Below are positions 56,038 through 64,000 of a stretch of 64,000 nucleotides of DNA, in pieces. A model generated the notes under the pieces. The model was not told the DNA's origin. It made no database searches and saw only the letters and a program-made list of their open reading frames with translations. This DNA comes from an uncultured Sulfitobacter sp. (lineage in GTDB: Bacteria; Pseudomonadota; Alphaproteobacteria; Rhodobacterales; Rhodobacteraceae). The translations under genes were made by a program, and so were the position numbers. The stretch lies in the NCBI RefSeq assembly GCF_947500075.1, contig NZ_CANMQS010000004.1:372001-436000 (forward strand), given 5' to 3'. How positions within the stretch are numbered: position 1 is the stretch's first letter; every line of letters starts with the position of its first letter.

Positions 56038-57821
56038 AGGTCCGGTGATACTTTCCACTCGCGCAGCTTGTAAACGGTGCCGGGCCGCGCGCGCTTGGTG
56101 TCGGAGGGTTCAGAGAAGCGGCGTTTGAAGGAATGGATCGGGGTGGCGTCTTCATCGATGCGGACCTCGACCACACAGGGGCCGTCATGGGCAAAGGCTT
56201 CGTCCAATGCCGCGCCGATCTGATCGGGTTTGTCGACGTAGATGCCTTTGAGCCCAAGCGCGCTGGCTGCATCCGCATAGCCGGGCACGCTGCCTTGTCG
56301 CTCCAGATCAACCGACACGGTTTTGTCGAAGTAGAGCTTTTGCCACATGTTGATCCAGCCCAGTTTGCCGTTGTTGATGACCACGTTGATGATGGGCTGG
56401 TTGTACTGCGCCTGCGTTGCCAGTTCGCCCACAGTATAGGAAAACGCGCCGTCACCGGCCAGTGTGACGACCTTGGCCCCTTTCGGGATCACTTCGGCGG
56501 CGCCAATGGCACCGGGGACGGAATACCCCAGACCACCTTGCCCGCGGGCAAACACGAATTGCCGACCGGGCTTTTGCGCCAGCAGGTAACCCGATATCCA
56601 GCCCGCCGAGAAGGACGCGTCAGAGACCATCACGTCATCTGCGCGCAGGCGTTTGGCGATCTCTGCCATCACGCGGGGCGGCTGGATGGGGATCTGGTCA
56701 GATGCCATTTCAGTTTCGCGGGTGGCGGTGCAGTCGGCTTTCACCTCTGCGATGCGCTTGTGCCAGTCGGGGTTGGTGTCTACGCGGCTGTCGCCCATTG
56801 CGGCATCGAGGGCCAGAATGGTTTCGCGCACATCCCCCAGCAACGGCACGGTGGGCCGGAAGGTGCGGCCGTGTTCCAGCGGGTCGATGTCGATGGTGAT
56901 GGTGGCCTGCTCGGCGGTGGGCAGGGTCCAGTTCAGCCCGGTGTTCTGGCTGACCTTGGAGCCGCACCAGATGATCAGATCCGCCTCCGGCACCAGCTTC
57001 AGCGCCGCTTCGGAACCCAGCGGGTTCAGAACGCCCGCGTGGTAGTCGCGGGTTTCCGGCACCGACCCTTTGCCCGACAGCGATGTCGCCACCAGCGCGC
57101 CCAGACGGTCGGCGAAAGCGGTGACTTCAGCGGCAGCATCCGAGCCATGTACGCCGCCGCCACAGACCAGCGCAGGCCGTTTGGCCTTGGCGATCAGATC
57201 GGCGGCTTGCTGAATGCCTGTGGGCGGTGCGACGGACCGCAGGTAGGGCATGTGCACCGTCCGGTTGTCAGTGACAGCCTTCAGTGTATCGGGGTCCCAA
57301 TCGGCATCGAAAATCTCATGCGGGATGACCAGTGCCACCGGACCGGGGCGCGGCGCCGTGGCGATGCGGAACGCAGTGCGGATGAGTTCGGGGAAAGCGG
57401 TGAGCGACGGCACCTGAAACGCATCCTTGCAGCAGGTCTTGAGGAAGGCGACCTGATCGAAGCCTTGGCTCGCAATGCCTTTCTGCTTCAGCGACAGCCA
57501 GTCGAGCGGTACATCCCCCACAATGCCCAGCATCGGGATCGAGGCGTTCATCGCCTCCAGAAACCCCGCAGGCAGCAGGTTGGTGCCGGGGCCGACGGTC
57601 ACGTCACAGACCCCCACCTTGCCGGTCACCCGCGCATAGCCATCCGCAGCATAAGCAGCGTTGCGTTCATCGCGCATCAGGATGTGACGGATTTTGCCTT
57701 CGTTCCGGGAAATCGCGTCATGCAGGGCGGTGGTTTGCCCACCTGGCATGCCGTAGATGCGCTCGACGCCATATTCGATCAGCATCTGGACCAGAAGGTC
57801 GCCTGCGTGAAGGTTGGGCAT
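56034..57821 (-). CDS. Thiamine-diphosphate enzyme of the acetolactate-synthase type
   Basis: 595 residues with the three TPP-enzyme domains. Catalytic glutamate E52 is in RDERNAAYAADGYARVTG, the central domain starts near residue 200, and the TPP-magnesium motif is AGDGAFSYTVGELATQAQYN with NNGKLG. The family covers acetolactate synthase, benzoylformate and phosphonopyruvate decarboxylases, glyoxylate carboligase and oxalyl-CoA decarboxylase. It is not IlvB by context: no small subunit is next to it. Coupling to an alcohol dehydrogenase suggests an aldehyde product. Confidence 0.8.
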   Translation of the reverse strand: MPNLHAGDLLVQMLIEYGVERIYGMPGGQTTALHDAISRNEGKIRHILMRDERNAAYAADGYARVTGKVGVCDVTVGPGTNLLPAGFLEAMNASIPMLGIVGDVPLDWLSLKQKGIASQGFDQVAFLKTCCKDAFQVPSLTAFPELIRTAFRIATAPRPGPVALVIPHEIFDADWDPDTLKAVTDNRTVHMPYLRSVAPPTGIQQAADLIAKAKRPALVCGGGVHGSDAAAEVTAFADRLGALVATSLSGKGSVPETRDYHAGVLNPLGSEAALKLVPEADLIIWCGSKVSQNTGLNWTLPTAEQATITIDIDPLEHGRTFRPTVPLLGDVRETILALDAAMGDSRVDTNPDWHKRIAEVKADCTATRETEMASDQIPIQPPRVMAEIAKRLRADDVMVSDASFSAGWISGYLLAQKPGRQFVFARGQGGLGYSVPGAIGAAEVIPKGAKVVTLAGDGAFSYTVGELATQAQYNQPIINVVINNGKLGWINMWQKLYFDKTVSVDLERQGSVPGYADAASALGLKGIYVDKPDQIGAALDEAFAHDGPCVVEVRIDEDATPIHSFKRRFSEPSDTKRARPGTVYKLREWKVSPDL

Positions 57822-57975
57822 GGTCCTGTTCTCCTGTTTCGTCGGGTGTCCCGCGCGGCGGGGCTACAATAGGGTCGATTGGCATGCCGGTCCCACGCAC
57901 CTGCGACGGGAAGGTCCTGTCGGGTGGATCAATCGGGGTGCAGGGCAGGGTCAGCGGCAGCTGGAAATTCTGGGG

Positions 57976-58003
57976 AGCATTGGCGACACAGGCCGCCAAT
58001 GCT
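57976..58003 (-). terminator. Hairpin after glpV
   Basis: A perfect 10-bp stem (AGCATTGGCG with CGCCAATGCT) around an 8-base loop, about 22 bases beyond the glpV stop. No U-run follows on the minus strand, so it may stabilise the transcript end rather than terminate. It separates the transporter operon from the TPP-enzyme gene. Confidence 0.5.
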
Positions 58004-58024
58004 TTTGGTTTCAAACGTCCCGGA

Positions 58025-59740
58025 TCAGTTGTTCCAGGATTTGATCAGCTCGTCATAGGCGACGGTGACAGGTTCTTCATCCTCATTGGCCAGTTTGGCC
58101 TTTGGGGAACCGGGCTGGCTGAGCCAGTACTCGGGGTCCTGTTCATCGTTCAGCTTTGGACCGATGTCACCCATGATGCCTGCACGCTCCAGACGGGAGA
58201 GCACTTTCTCCTGCTCGGAGCACAGGGAATCGAGGGCTTCCTGAGCGGTCTTGTCGCCGGACAGTGCATCACCGATGTTCTGCCACCACAGCTGCGCCAG
58301 CTTTGGATAGTCTGGCACGTTGGTGCCCGTAGGCGACCACTGCAGACGCGCAGGAGAGCGGTAGAATTCGATCAGACCACCCAGACGCGGTGCGCGCTCG
58401 GTGAAATGCTCGCTGTCGATGGTCGACTCGCGGATGAAGGTCAGACCGACGTCGGACTTTTTCAGGTCCACCGTCTTGGACACGACAAATTGTGCATAGA
58501 GCCATGCGGCCTTGGCACGGTCCACGGGAGTGGATTTCATCAATGTCCAGGAACCGGCATCCTGATAGCCGATCTTGGTGCCTTCTTCCCAATACACACC
58601 GTGCGGGGAGGGGGCCATGCGCCACTTGGGCGTGCCGTCCTCGTTCATCACCGGCAGATCAGGATCCACCATGGATGCGGTGAACGCCGTGTACCAGAAC
58701 ATCTGCTGGGCCACGGTGCCTTGGCTGGGCAATGCGCCCGCTTCGGCAAAGTTCATGCCAGCCGCCGCAGGAGGCGAGTAGTTGGCAAGCCATTCCGCCG
58801 CTTTGGTGATCGCATAGACCGCCGCGGGAGAGTTGGTTGCACCACCGCGCGCGACACAGGAGCCCGTGGGCTGGCTGTTCTCGTTCACACGGATGCCCCA
58901 TTCATCGACAGGCAGACCGTTGGGCTCACCTTTGTCTCCCATGCCTGCCATGGACATCCACGCATCGGTGTACCGCCAACCGAGCGACGGGTCCTTCTTG
59001 CCGTAGTCCATGTTGCCCCAGACGTCACCGTCATGGCCAAGGTGGCTGAGATCACGACCGGTGAAGAATTCGGCGATGTCCTCGTAAGCGGACCAGTTCA
59101 CGGGCACACCAAGGTCGTAGCCGAACTGCGCCTTGAAGTCGGCCATGTTCTTCTCATCCGTGAACCAATCGTAGCGGAACCAGTAGAGGTTCGCGAACTG
59201 CTGGTCGGGCAGCTGGTAGAGCTTGCCATCCGGGCCAGTGGTAAACGACGTCCCGATAAAGTCATCCAGATCCAGCGTGGACAAGGTCACATCCGCGCCT
59301 TCGCCGGCCATCCAGTCGGTCAGGTTGCGCGCCTGCTGATAGCGCCAGTGTGTGCCGATCAGATCGGAGTCGTTGATGTAGGCGTCATAGATATTCTCGC
59401 CCGACTGCATCTGCGTTTGCAGACGTTCCACCACGTCACCTTCGCCAATCAGGTCATGGGTGACCTTGATGCCGGTGATGGCGGTGAAGGCGGGTGCCAG
59501 CACCTGACTTTCGTATTCGTGGGTGGTGATGGTTTCGGAGACCACCTTGATCTCCATCCCTTCGAACGGTTTGGCAGCATCGACGAAGAACTGCATCTCC
59601 GCCTCCTGTTCGGCGCGCGACAGCGTGGACAGGCCGGCGATCTCGTTGTCGAGAAACGCATTCGCCGCCTCCATATCCGCGAACGCCGGTCCGCTCAGCA
59701 GGAGCGAGAGCGCTGCTGTTGTACTGAGTAGTCGTTTCAT
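58025..59740 (-). CDS. glpV: ABC transporter substrate-binding protein (glycerol type)
   Basis: 571 residues, the large size typical of GlpV rather than of ordinary sugar-binding proteins (about 420). Signal peptide MKRLLSTTAALSLLLSGPAFA. Periplasmic binding fold with GKLYQLPDQQFANLYWFRYD and GAGDKGE-like loops. In Rhizobium leguminosarum this set imports glycerol. A strong ribosome-binding site (AGGGAGG) precedes the ATG. It is the last gene of the operon, set off by 113 bases from the gene before it. Confidence 0.85.
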   Translation of the reverse strand: MKRLLSTTAALSLLLSGPAFADMEAANAFLDNEIAGLSTLSRAEQEAEMQFFVDAAKPFEGMEIKVVSETITTHEYESQVLAPAFTAITGIKVTHDLIGEGDVVERLQTQMQSGENIYDAYINDSDLIGTHWRYQQARNLTDWMAGEGADVTLSTLDLDDFIGTSFTTGPDGKLYQLPDQQFANLYWFRYDWFTDEKNMADFKAQFGYDLGVPVNWSAYEDIAEFFTGRDLSHLGHDGDVWGNMDYGKKDPSLGWRYTDAWMSMAGMGDKGEPNGLPVDEWGIRVNENSQPTGSCVARGGATNSPAAVYAITKAAEWLANYSPPAAAGMNFAEAGALPSQGTVAQQMFWYTAFTASMVDPDLPVMNEDGTPKWRMAPSPHGVYWEEGTKIGYQDAGSWTLMKSTPVDRAKAAWLYAQFVVSKTVDLKKSDVGLTFIRESTIDSEHFTERAPRLGGLIEFYRSPARLQWSPTGTNVPDYPKLAQLWWQNIGDALSGDKTAQEALDSLCSEQEKVLSRLERAGIMGDIGPKLNDEQDPEYWLSQPGSPKAKLANEDEEPVTVAYDELIKSWNN

Positions 59741-59853
59741 TTTGGTCCTCCCTAAAAGTGAAACTACGGGTTTTGCAGGCGTCGACGTGCGTCGTTCTTG
59801 TGCGAGTGGCCGACGAGTGCCTCTTGAATGGATGGGGGAAGGTCAGATGCGTG

Positions 59854-60261
59854 TCAGACCTTCCAGAAAACGAGTGCGGCATAGGCCGCGCAGATGGCCA
59901 GCGCCCAGGGTTGCGGGCCGTATTCCAGCCCCAGCCAGGCGATGTTGATAAAGGCAGAGCCGAGGAGCGTGATAAACAGCCGATCGCCGCGTGTGGTTTC
60001 AATCCCGAGGATGCCGACACGCGGGGTTTCAGGGAAACGGATGGCGAGGATGGTAAAGAACGTCAGCAACGCCGCGATGCACCAAAAGAACAATGCCACG
60101 GGGAAGGACCACGCCATCCAGCCGCCTTGCACCATTTGATCGGTCCACAGAAATTCGCTGCCATCCCGCGGCACAGCCATGATCAGCAGGCCAAGCGCAA
60201 TGCCCAGCACCGCAACTGCGCCGAGGTAGATGGGGGTCCAGTTGGTCTTGGTCATGATCAC
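59854..60261 (-). CDS. glpU: DUF2160 membrane protein of the glycerol transporter
   Basis: About 135 residues with three or four hydrophobic segments (GAVAVLGIALGLLIM, FPVALFFWCIAALLTFF, LLGSAFINIAWLGLEYG, LAICAAYAALVFW). DUF2160 proteins occur only in these glycerol-transporter operons; their role is unknown. It starts with a GTG at 60261 (GTGA overlap with glpQ) or the ATG at 60255. Confidence 0.85.
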   Translation of the reverse strand: MIMTKTNWTPIYLGAVAVLGIALGLLIMAVPRDGSEFLWTDQMVQGGWMAWSFPVALFFWCIAALLTFFTILAIRFPETPRVGILGIETTRGDRLFITLLGSAFINIAWLGLEYGPQPWALAICAAYAALVFWKV

Positions 60262-61100
60262 ACCCTCCCCAGGGCGAAGCCCTTGGCGATGTAGTTGCGG
60301 ACAAACCAGATCACGAGCGCGCCCGGAATGATCGTCAGTACACCTGCCGCCGCCAATGTGCCGTAATCAAGGCCGGTGGCCGATGATGTACGGGTCATCG
60401 CAACACCGATGGTCTTCACTTCTGTTGACGTCAGCGTGCGGGAGATCAGCAGATCGACCCATGAGAACATGAAGCAGAAGAACGCCGCCACCCCGATGCC
60501 GGAAGAGATCAGCGGCATGAAGATCCGCGTGAAGAAGCGGAACCACGAATAGCCGTCGATATAGGCGGTCTCATCAATCTCCTTGGGCACGCCGCGCATG
60601 AACCCTTCAAGGATCCACACGGCGAGGGGGACATTGAACAGACAATGCGCCAGTGCGACCGCAAGGTGCGTATCAAACAGGCCGATGGAGGAATAAAGCT
60701 GGAAGAACGGCAGCACAAACACCGCAGGTGGCGCCATCCGGTTGGTCAGCAGCCAGAAGAACAGGTGTTTGTCGCCGATGAAGCTGTAGCGTGAAAATGC
60801 GTAAGCGGCGGGCAGTGCAACCGTCACGCTGATCACCGTGTTCAGGATCACATAGGTCAGGGAATGCACGTAGCCCATGTACCACGTGGGGTCGGTGAGG
60901 ATGTTGGCGTAATTGCCCAACGTGGGGTTCTGCGGGATCAGCGTCAGCTGGTTGAGGATCTCCACGTTGGGTTTGAAGCTCATGTTCACCAGCCAGTAGA
61001 TCGGCAGGATCAGGAACAGCAGGTACACGATCAGCATCGCGTAGGAGGCCAGACGGCGCAGGCCTGCCTTGTCGGTGGGTTGTACGGTTGAGGTGCTCAT
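60258..61100 (-). CDS. glpQ: ABC transporter permease (glycerol type)
   Basis: 280 residues and six predicted helices. The EAA-type loop lies in ALAHCLFNVPLAVWILEGFM-RGVPKEIDETAYIDG, which contacts the ATPases. It pairs with GlpP to form the membrane channel. Overlaps both neighbours by four bases. Confidence 0.88.
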   Translation of the reverse strand: MSTSTVQPTDKAGLRRLASYAMLIVYLLFLILPIYWLVNMSFKPNVEILNQLTLIPQNPTLGNYANILTDPTWYMGYVHSLTYVILNTVISVTVALPAAYAFSRYSFIGDKHLFFWLLTNRMAPPAVFVLPFFQLYSSIGLFDTHLAVALAHCLFNVPLAVWILEGFMRGVPKEIDETAYIDGYSWFRFFTRIFMPLISSGIGVAAFFCFMFSWVDLLISRTLTSTEVKTIGVAMTRTSSATGLDYGTLAAAGVLTIIPGALVIWFVRNYIAKGFALGRV

Positions 61101-61975
61101 TCGTTGCGCTCCTCTTCGCGGTCAAGATTGACCATGATCGTGTAGAACGCCCAACTGACCAGCAGGATCACCAGAAAGTACATGATGGAGAACGCCGCCG
61201 CAGGTCCAAGGTCGAACTGCCCCAAGGCCATTTTCACCAGATCAATCGACAGGAACGTCGTGGCAGAACCCGGCCCGCCGCCGGTGACGACGAAAGGTTC
61301 GGTGTAGATCATGAAACTGTCCATGAAGCGCAGCAGCACCGCAATCAACAGCACGCCTTTCAGCTTGGGCAACTCCACATAACGGAAGACGGCCCAGCGG
61401 CTGGCCTGGTCGATCTTGGCGGCTTGGTAATAGGCATCCGGAATGGATTGCAGGCCGGCATAGGCCAGCAGCACCACCAGCGACGTCCAGTGCCAGACAT
61501 CCATCATGATCACTGACACCCAAGCCGCACTGGCGTTCTGACCCAGATTGAAGTCAATCCCGATCAGCCCCAGCGAATAACCCAGCAGGCCGATGTCGAT
61601 GCGCGCGAACACCTGCCAGATCGTGCCCACCACGTTCCACGGGATCAGCAGCGGCAGGGCAAAGAGCACCAGACAGACCGAGGCCCAGACGCCCTTCTTC
61701 GGCATGGCCAAAGCAACTGCAATGCCCAACGGCACTTCGATGGCGAGGATGGTGAAAGAGAAGATCAGCTGCCGTTGCAGCGCGCCCCACATGCGGTCGG
61801 ATTCCAGGGTTTCCTTGAACCACTCCACCCCGACCCAGAAAAACGCATTGTTCCCGAAGGTGTCGTTGAACGCATAGTTCACCACCGTCATCAGCGGGAT
61901 GATCGCGGAAAACGCGACCAGCAGCAGCACGGGCAGCACCATGAACCATGCGCGGTTGTTCTGTGGCTTATCCAT
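61097..61975 (-). CDS. glpP: ABC transporter permease (glycerol type)
   Basis: 292 residues. MalF-like permease with an EAA loop near AGLQSIPDAYYQAAKIDQAS. The N-terminus has AWFMVLPVLLLVAFSAIIPLM. It begins one base inside the glpT stop and overlaps glpQ, so the whole set is one transcript. Confidence 0.88.
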   Translation of the reverse strand: MDKPQNNRAWFMVLPVLLLVAFSAIIPLMTVVNYAFNDTFGNNAFFWVGVEWFKETLESDRMWGALQRQLIFSFTILAIEVPLGIAVALAMPKKGVWASVCLVLFALPLLIPWNVVGTIWQVFARIDIGLLGYSLGLIGIDFNLGQNASAAWVSVIMMDVWHWTSLVVLLAYAGLQSIPDAYYQAAKIDQASRWAVFRYVELPKLKGVLLIAVLLRFMDSFMIYTEPFVVTGGGPGSATTFLSIDLVKMALGQFDLGPAAAFSIMYFLVILLVSWAFYTIMVNLDREEERNE

Positions 61976-63063
61976 CAGGAAGCTCCCCCGGTTTGCGGCG
62001 TTACGCGCCAGTCGTTTGCAAAGACGCCGATCTGTTCGGGCATGAAGGCGATGTGCTGTGTGCCCTCCGGCAGGGGTGTGCCTTCGGGCAGCACCGCGCA
62101 GAGCGTGTTGCCCTCGAACCCGACGCGGACGATCCGGTGGCGGCCCACGTCTTCTACTTGCGTGACCTGCACGGGCAGGCCGCTGGCATCTGTGGTGAAG
62201 GTGACAAATTCCGGCCGGATGCCGATCTGCGTGTGGCCTTCGGGCGATTTGTATCCGGCACCCAGGGGAATCTGATGGCTGCCGATGGTCGCCATGTTCC
62301 CGTCGATCTTGGCATCCAGAAGGTTCATGCCCGGCGAGCCGATGAAATAGCCCACAAAGGTATGCTCAGGCCGTTCAAACAGCTCTTCCGGCGTGCCCAG
62401 TTGCACCACACGGCCGTCGTGCATGACCACCACTTTGTCGGCAAAAGTCAGCGCCTCTGTCTGGTCGTGGGTGACGTAGATCATCGTGTGCCCGAACTCG
62501 CGGTGCAGCTGCTTGAGTTGGGTGCGCAGCTCCCACTTCATGTGCGGGTCGATCACCGTCAGCGGCTCATCAAAGAGGATGGCATTCACATCCTCGCGCA
62601 CCATGCCGCGTCCGAGGGAGATTTTCTGCTTTTCATCCGCCGTCAGCCCGCGCGCCTTGCGCGAAAGCTGGCTGTCCATGCCGATCATCTGAGCAATCTG
62701 CTGCACACGGTCCTTGATGTAGCTGGCCTGCATCCCGCGGTTGCGCAGCGGAAAGGCCAGGTTATCGCGCACGGTCATCGTGTCGTAGACCACCGGAAAC
62801 TGAAACACCTGCGCGATGTTACGCGCGGTGGTCGGCGCGTGGGTCATGTCCGCGCCGTCAAACAGGATCTGCCCGCGGGTGGGCTCCAGCAGGCCGGAGA
62901 TGATGTTCAATAGCGTGGATTTGCCACAACCCGATGCGCCCAGCAGCGCATAGGCCCCGCCATCGTCCCAATCCAGATCAATGGTCTTGAGGGCAAAGTC
63001 GTCCTCCCCGCCCGGTTTGGGCAGGTAGCTGTGGGCAAGGTCTTTGAGTTCAATACGAGCCAT
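61975..63063 (-). CDS. glpT: ABC transporter ATP-binding protein (glycerol type)
   Basis: 362 residues. Walker [10 protein letters not shown] and Walker [14 protein letters not shown] are intact. The signature region reads [14 protein letters not shown] in place of LSGGQQQR, a marked deviation, while GlpS has the canonical motif. A C-terminal MalK-like regulatory domain (TOBE) follows. Start at 63063, since the upstream open frame lies inside glpS. Confidence 0.87.
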   Translation of the reverse strand: MARIELKDLAHSYLPKPGGEDDFALKTIDLDWDDGGAYALLGASGCGKSTLLNIISGLLEPTRGQILFDGADMTHAPTTARNIAQVFQFPVVYDTMTVRDNLAFPLRNRGMQASYIKDRVQQIAQMIGMDSQLSRKARGLTADEKQKISLGRGMVREDVNAILFDEPLTVIDPHMKWELRTQLKQLHREFGHTMIYVTHDQTEALTFADKVVVMHDGRVVQLGTPEELFERPEHTFVGYFIGSPGMNLLDAKIDGNMATIGSHQIPLGAGYKSPEGHTQIGIRPEFVTFTTDASGLPVQVTQVEDVGRHRIVRVGFEGNTLCAVLPEGTPLPEGTQHIAFMPEQIGVFANDWRVTPQTGGAS

Positions 63064-63070
63064 GGACGCC

Positions 63071-64000
63071 TCAGGCAGCGGCAGCATAGGCCGCAGGCAA
63101 TGCCAGCTGACCGTCTGCGTCAAAAAGATAGATGTGTTTCGGGTCGAGCCAGAGCGTGATGTCGCTGCCTGCCTCAAAGTCATGCACACCGTGGACCAGC
63201 GCGACCCATTTGTCGTCGCCGTGATGGAGGTGCAGGAAGGTTTCAGAGCCTGTGATCTCTGCAATGCCAAGGGTGCAGGTCAGCGCCATGGATTGGTCGG
63301 ATTCAGCGTTCAGGTTCAGGTGGTTGGGCCGGAAGCCTGCGCGATAGTCCCCGTCTGCCAGATCAGCAAACGCCCCGCCCACGGGGGCAGAGGTGCCATC
63401 CGCCATGATCAGCTGCCCGCCCTCCTTGCGGCAAGGCGTGAAGTTCATCGGCGGATCGGAATAGACACGCGCGGTGGTGGCGTCCTTGGGGTGGCGGTAG
63501 ACATCTGTCGCGGGGCCAAATTGGGTGATGCGCCCTTCGAACAGGGTTGCGGTATTGCCACCCAGCAGCAGTGCCTCTTCAGGTTCTGTTGTGGCATAGA
63601 CAAAGATCGCGCCACTGTCGCGGAAGATGCGCGGAATTTCAGCGCGCAGTTCCTCGCGCAGTTTGTAATCAAGGTTCGCCAGCGGCTCATCCAGCAGCAC
63701 CAGATCGCTTTCCTTGACCAAGGCACGGGCCAGCGCGCAGCGTTGCTGCTGCCCGCCGGACAGTTCCAGCGGCTTGCGGTCGAGCATTTCCGTGAGGCGC
63801 AGCATCTCTGCTGATTTGCGCACGGCGGCGTCAATCTCTGCCTTGCTCTTGCCCATCAGTTTCAGCGGAGAGGCGATGTTATCAAAGACGGTCATCGACG
63901 GGTAGTTGATGAACTGCTGATAGACCATCGCCACCTTGCGGTCCTGTACCCGCATACCAGTGACGTCCTTGCCATGGGCCAGCACTTGCCCGGTGGTGGG
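63071..64000 (-). CDS. glpS: ABC transporter ATP-binding protein (partial, 5' end outside window)
   Basis: At least 310 residues, open to the window edge. The Q-loop VYQQFINYPSMTV, signature LELSGGQQQR and Walker B LVLLDEPLANLD are present; Walker A lies outside. A TOBE-like domain follows (FRPNHLNLN). The switch histidine region reads FVYATTEPEEALLL, so the usual histidine is replaced by threonine. Together with GlpT it powers import. Confidence 0.88.
   Translation of the reverse strand, partial: PTTGQVLAHGKDVTGMRVQDRKVAMVYQQFINYPSMTVFDNIASPLKLMGKSKAEIDAAVRKSAEMLRLTEMLDRKPLELSGGQQQRCALARALVKESDLVLLDEPLANLDYKLREELRAEIPRIFRDSGAIFVYATTEPEEALLLGGNTATLFEGRITQFGPATDVYRHPKDATTARVYSDPPMNFTPCRKEGGQLIMADGTSAPVGGAFADLADGDYRAGFRPNHLNLNAESDQSMALTCTLGIAEITGSETFLHLHHGDDKWVALVHGVHDFEAGSDITLWLDPKHIYLFDADGQLALPAAYAAAA

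Noticed and set aside
52866..57821. Phosphonate biosynthesis (PEP mutase, phosphonopyruvate decarboxylase, phosphonoacetaldehyde reductase)
   Set aside because: The three enzyme classes are tempting, but the lyase lacks the PEP mutase motif EDKxxxxxNS, and it is set apart and divergently regulated from the other two genes.
1..64000. CRISPR array, rRNA operon or intact insertion sequence
   Set aside because: No regularly spaced repeats, no rRNA sequence and no complete transposase were seen on either strand.

Overview
The window looks like chromosome of a marine alphaproteobacterium of the Rhodobacterales, probably the roseobacter group. Three things point there. The uptake-hydrogenase cluster has the same gene order as the classical Rhodobacter capsulatus hup/hyp cluster. 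The glycerol-type ABC transporter has the alphaproteobacterial glpSTPQUV layout. Many neighbours are typical of this group: a putA with a divergent Lrp-type regulator, form II CoxL, a TIGR04283-type glycosyltransferase and GFA-family proteins. Coding density is high, and coupled starts (ATGA, GTGA, TTGA) are common.

1-24.8 kb is ordinary core and metabolic sequence: efp, a YgfZ-like protein, a glycosyltransferase, an MsbA-like exporter, two PLP aminotransferases, a crotonase, valS, an HD-domain protein, an orphan form II CoxL-like subunit with a DUF2235 hydrolase, a PaaI thioesterase, metF/metR, an inositol monophosphatase, a GFA protein, a rhomboid protease, and putA with its regulator. Two intergenic gaps between convergent genes carry copies of one 102-bp palindromic element.

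24.85-45.3 kb begins with tRNA-Leu(UAA). Right behind it is a decayed serine-recombinase C-terminus, and then the complete hydrogenase locus: hupTUV (H2-sensing kinase and regulatory hydrogenase), hypF, hupSL, a 57-residue His-rich membrane peptide, hupC, hupDFGHJK, hypAB, hupR and hypCDE. HupUV should sense H2 and signal through HupT to HupR. HupSLC should oxidise H2 at the membrane. The Hup and Hyp accessory proteins build the NiFe(CN)2CO site. The small subunit carries the two extra cysteines known from O2-tolerant enzymes. A 585-bp gap with a long inverted repeat closes the region.

45.3-52.5 kb holds two nucleotide-sugar genes and, diverging from them, a tight three-gene operon: a membrane-anchored serine hydrolase, an HNH nuclease fused to an SMC/ABC-type ATPase, and a second HNH protein. 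It resembles the Septu (PtuA/PtuB) defence logic in a rearranged form and is the best candidate here for an undescribed system.

52.5-64 kb holds an ICL/PEP-mutase-family enzyme with a divergent LysR regulator, a coupled pair of an iron-dependent alcohol dehydrogenase and a TPP enzyme, and a glycerol-type ABC transporter (glpV, U, Q, P, T, S on the minus strand). The last gene runs off the right edge.
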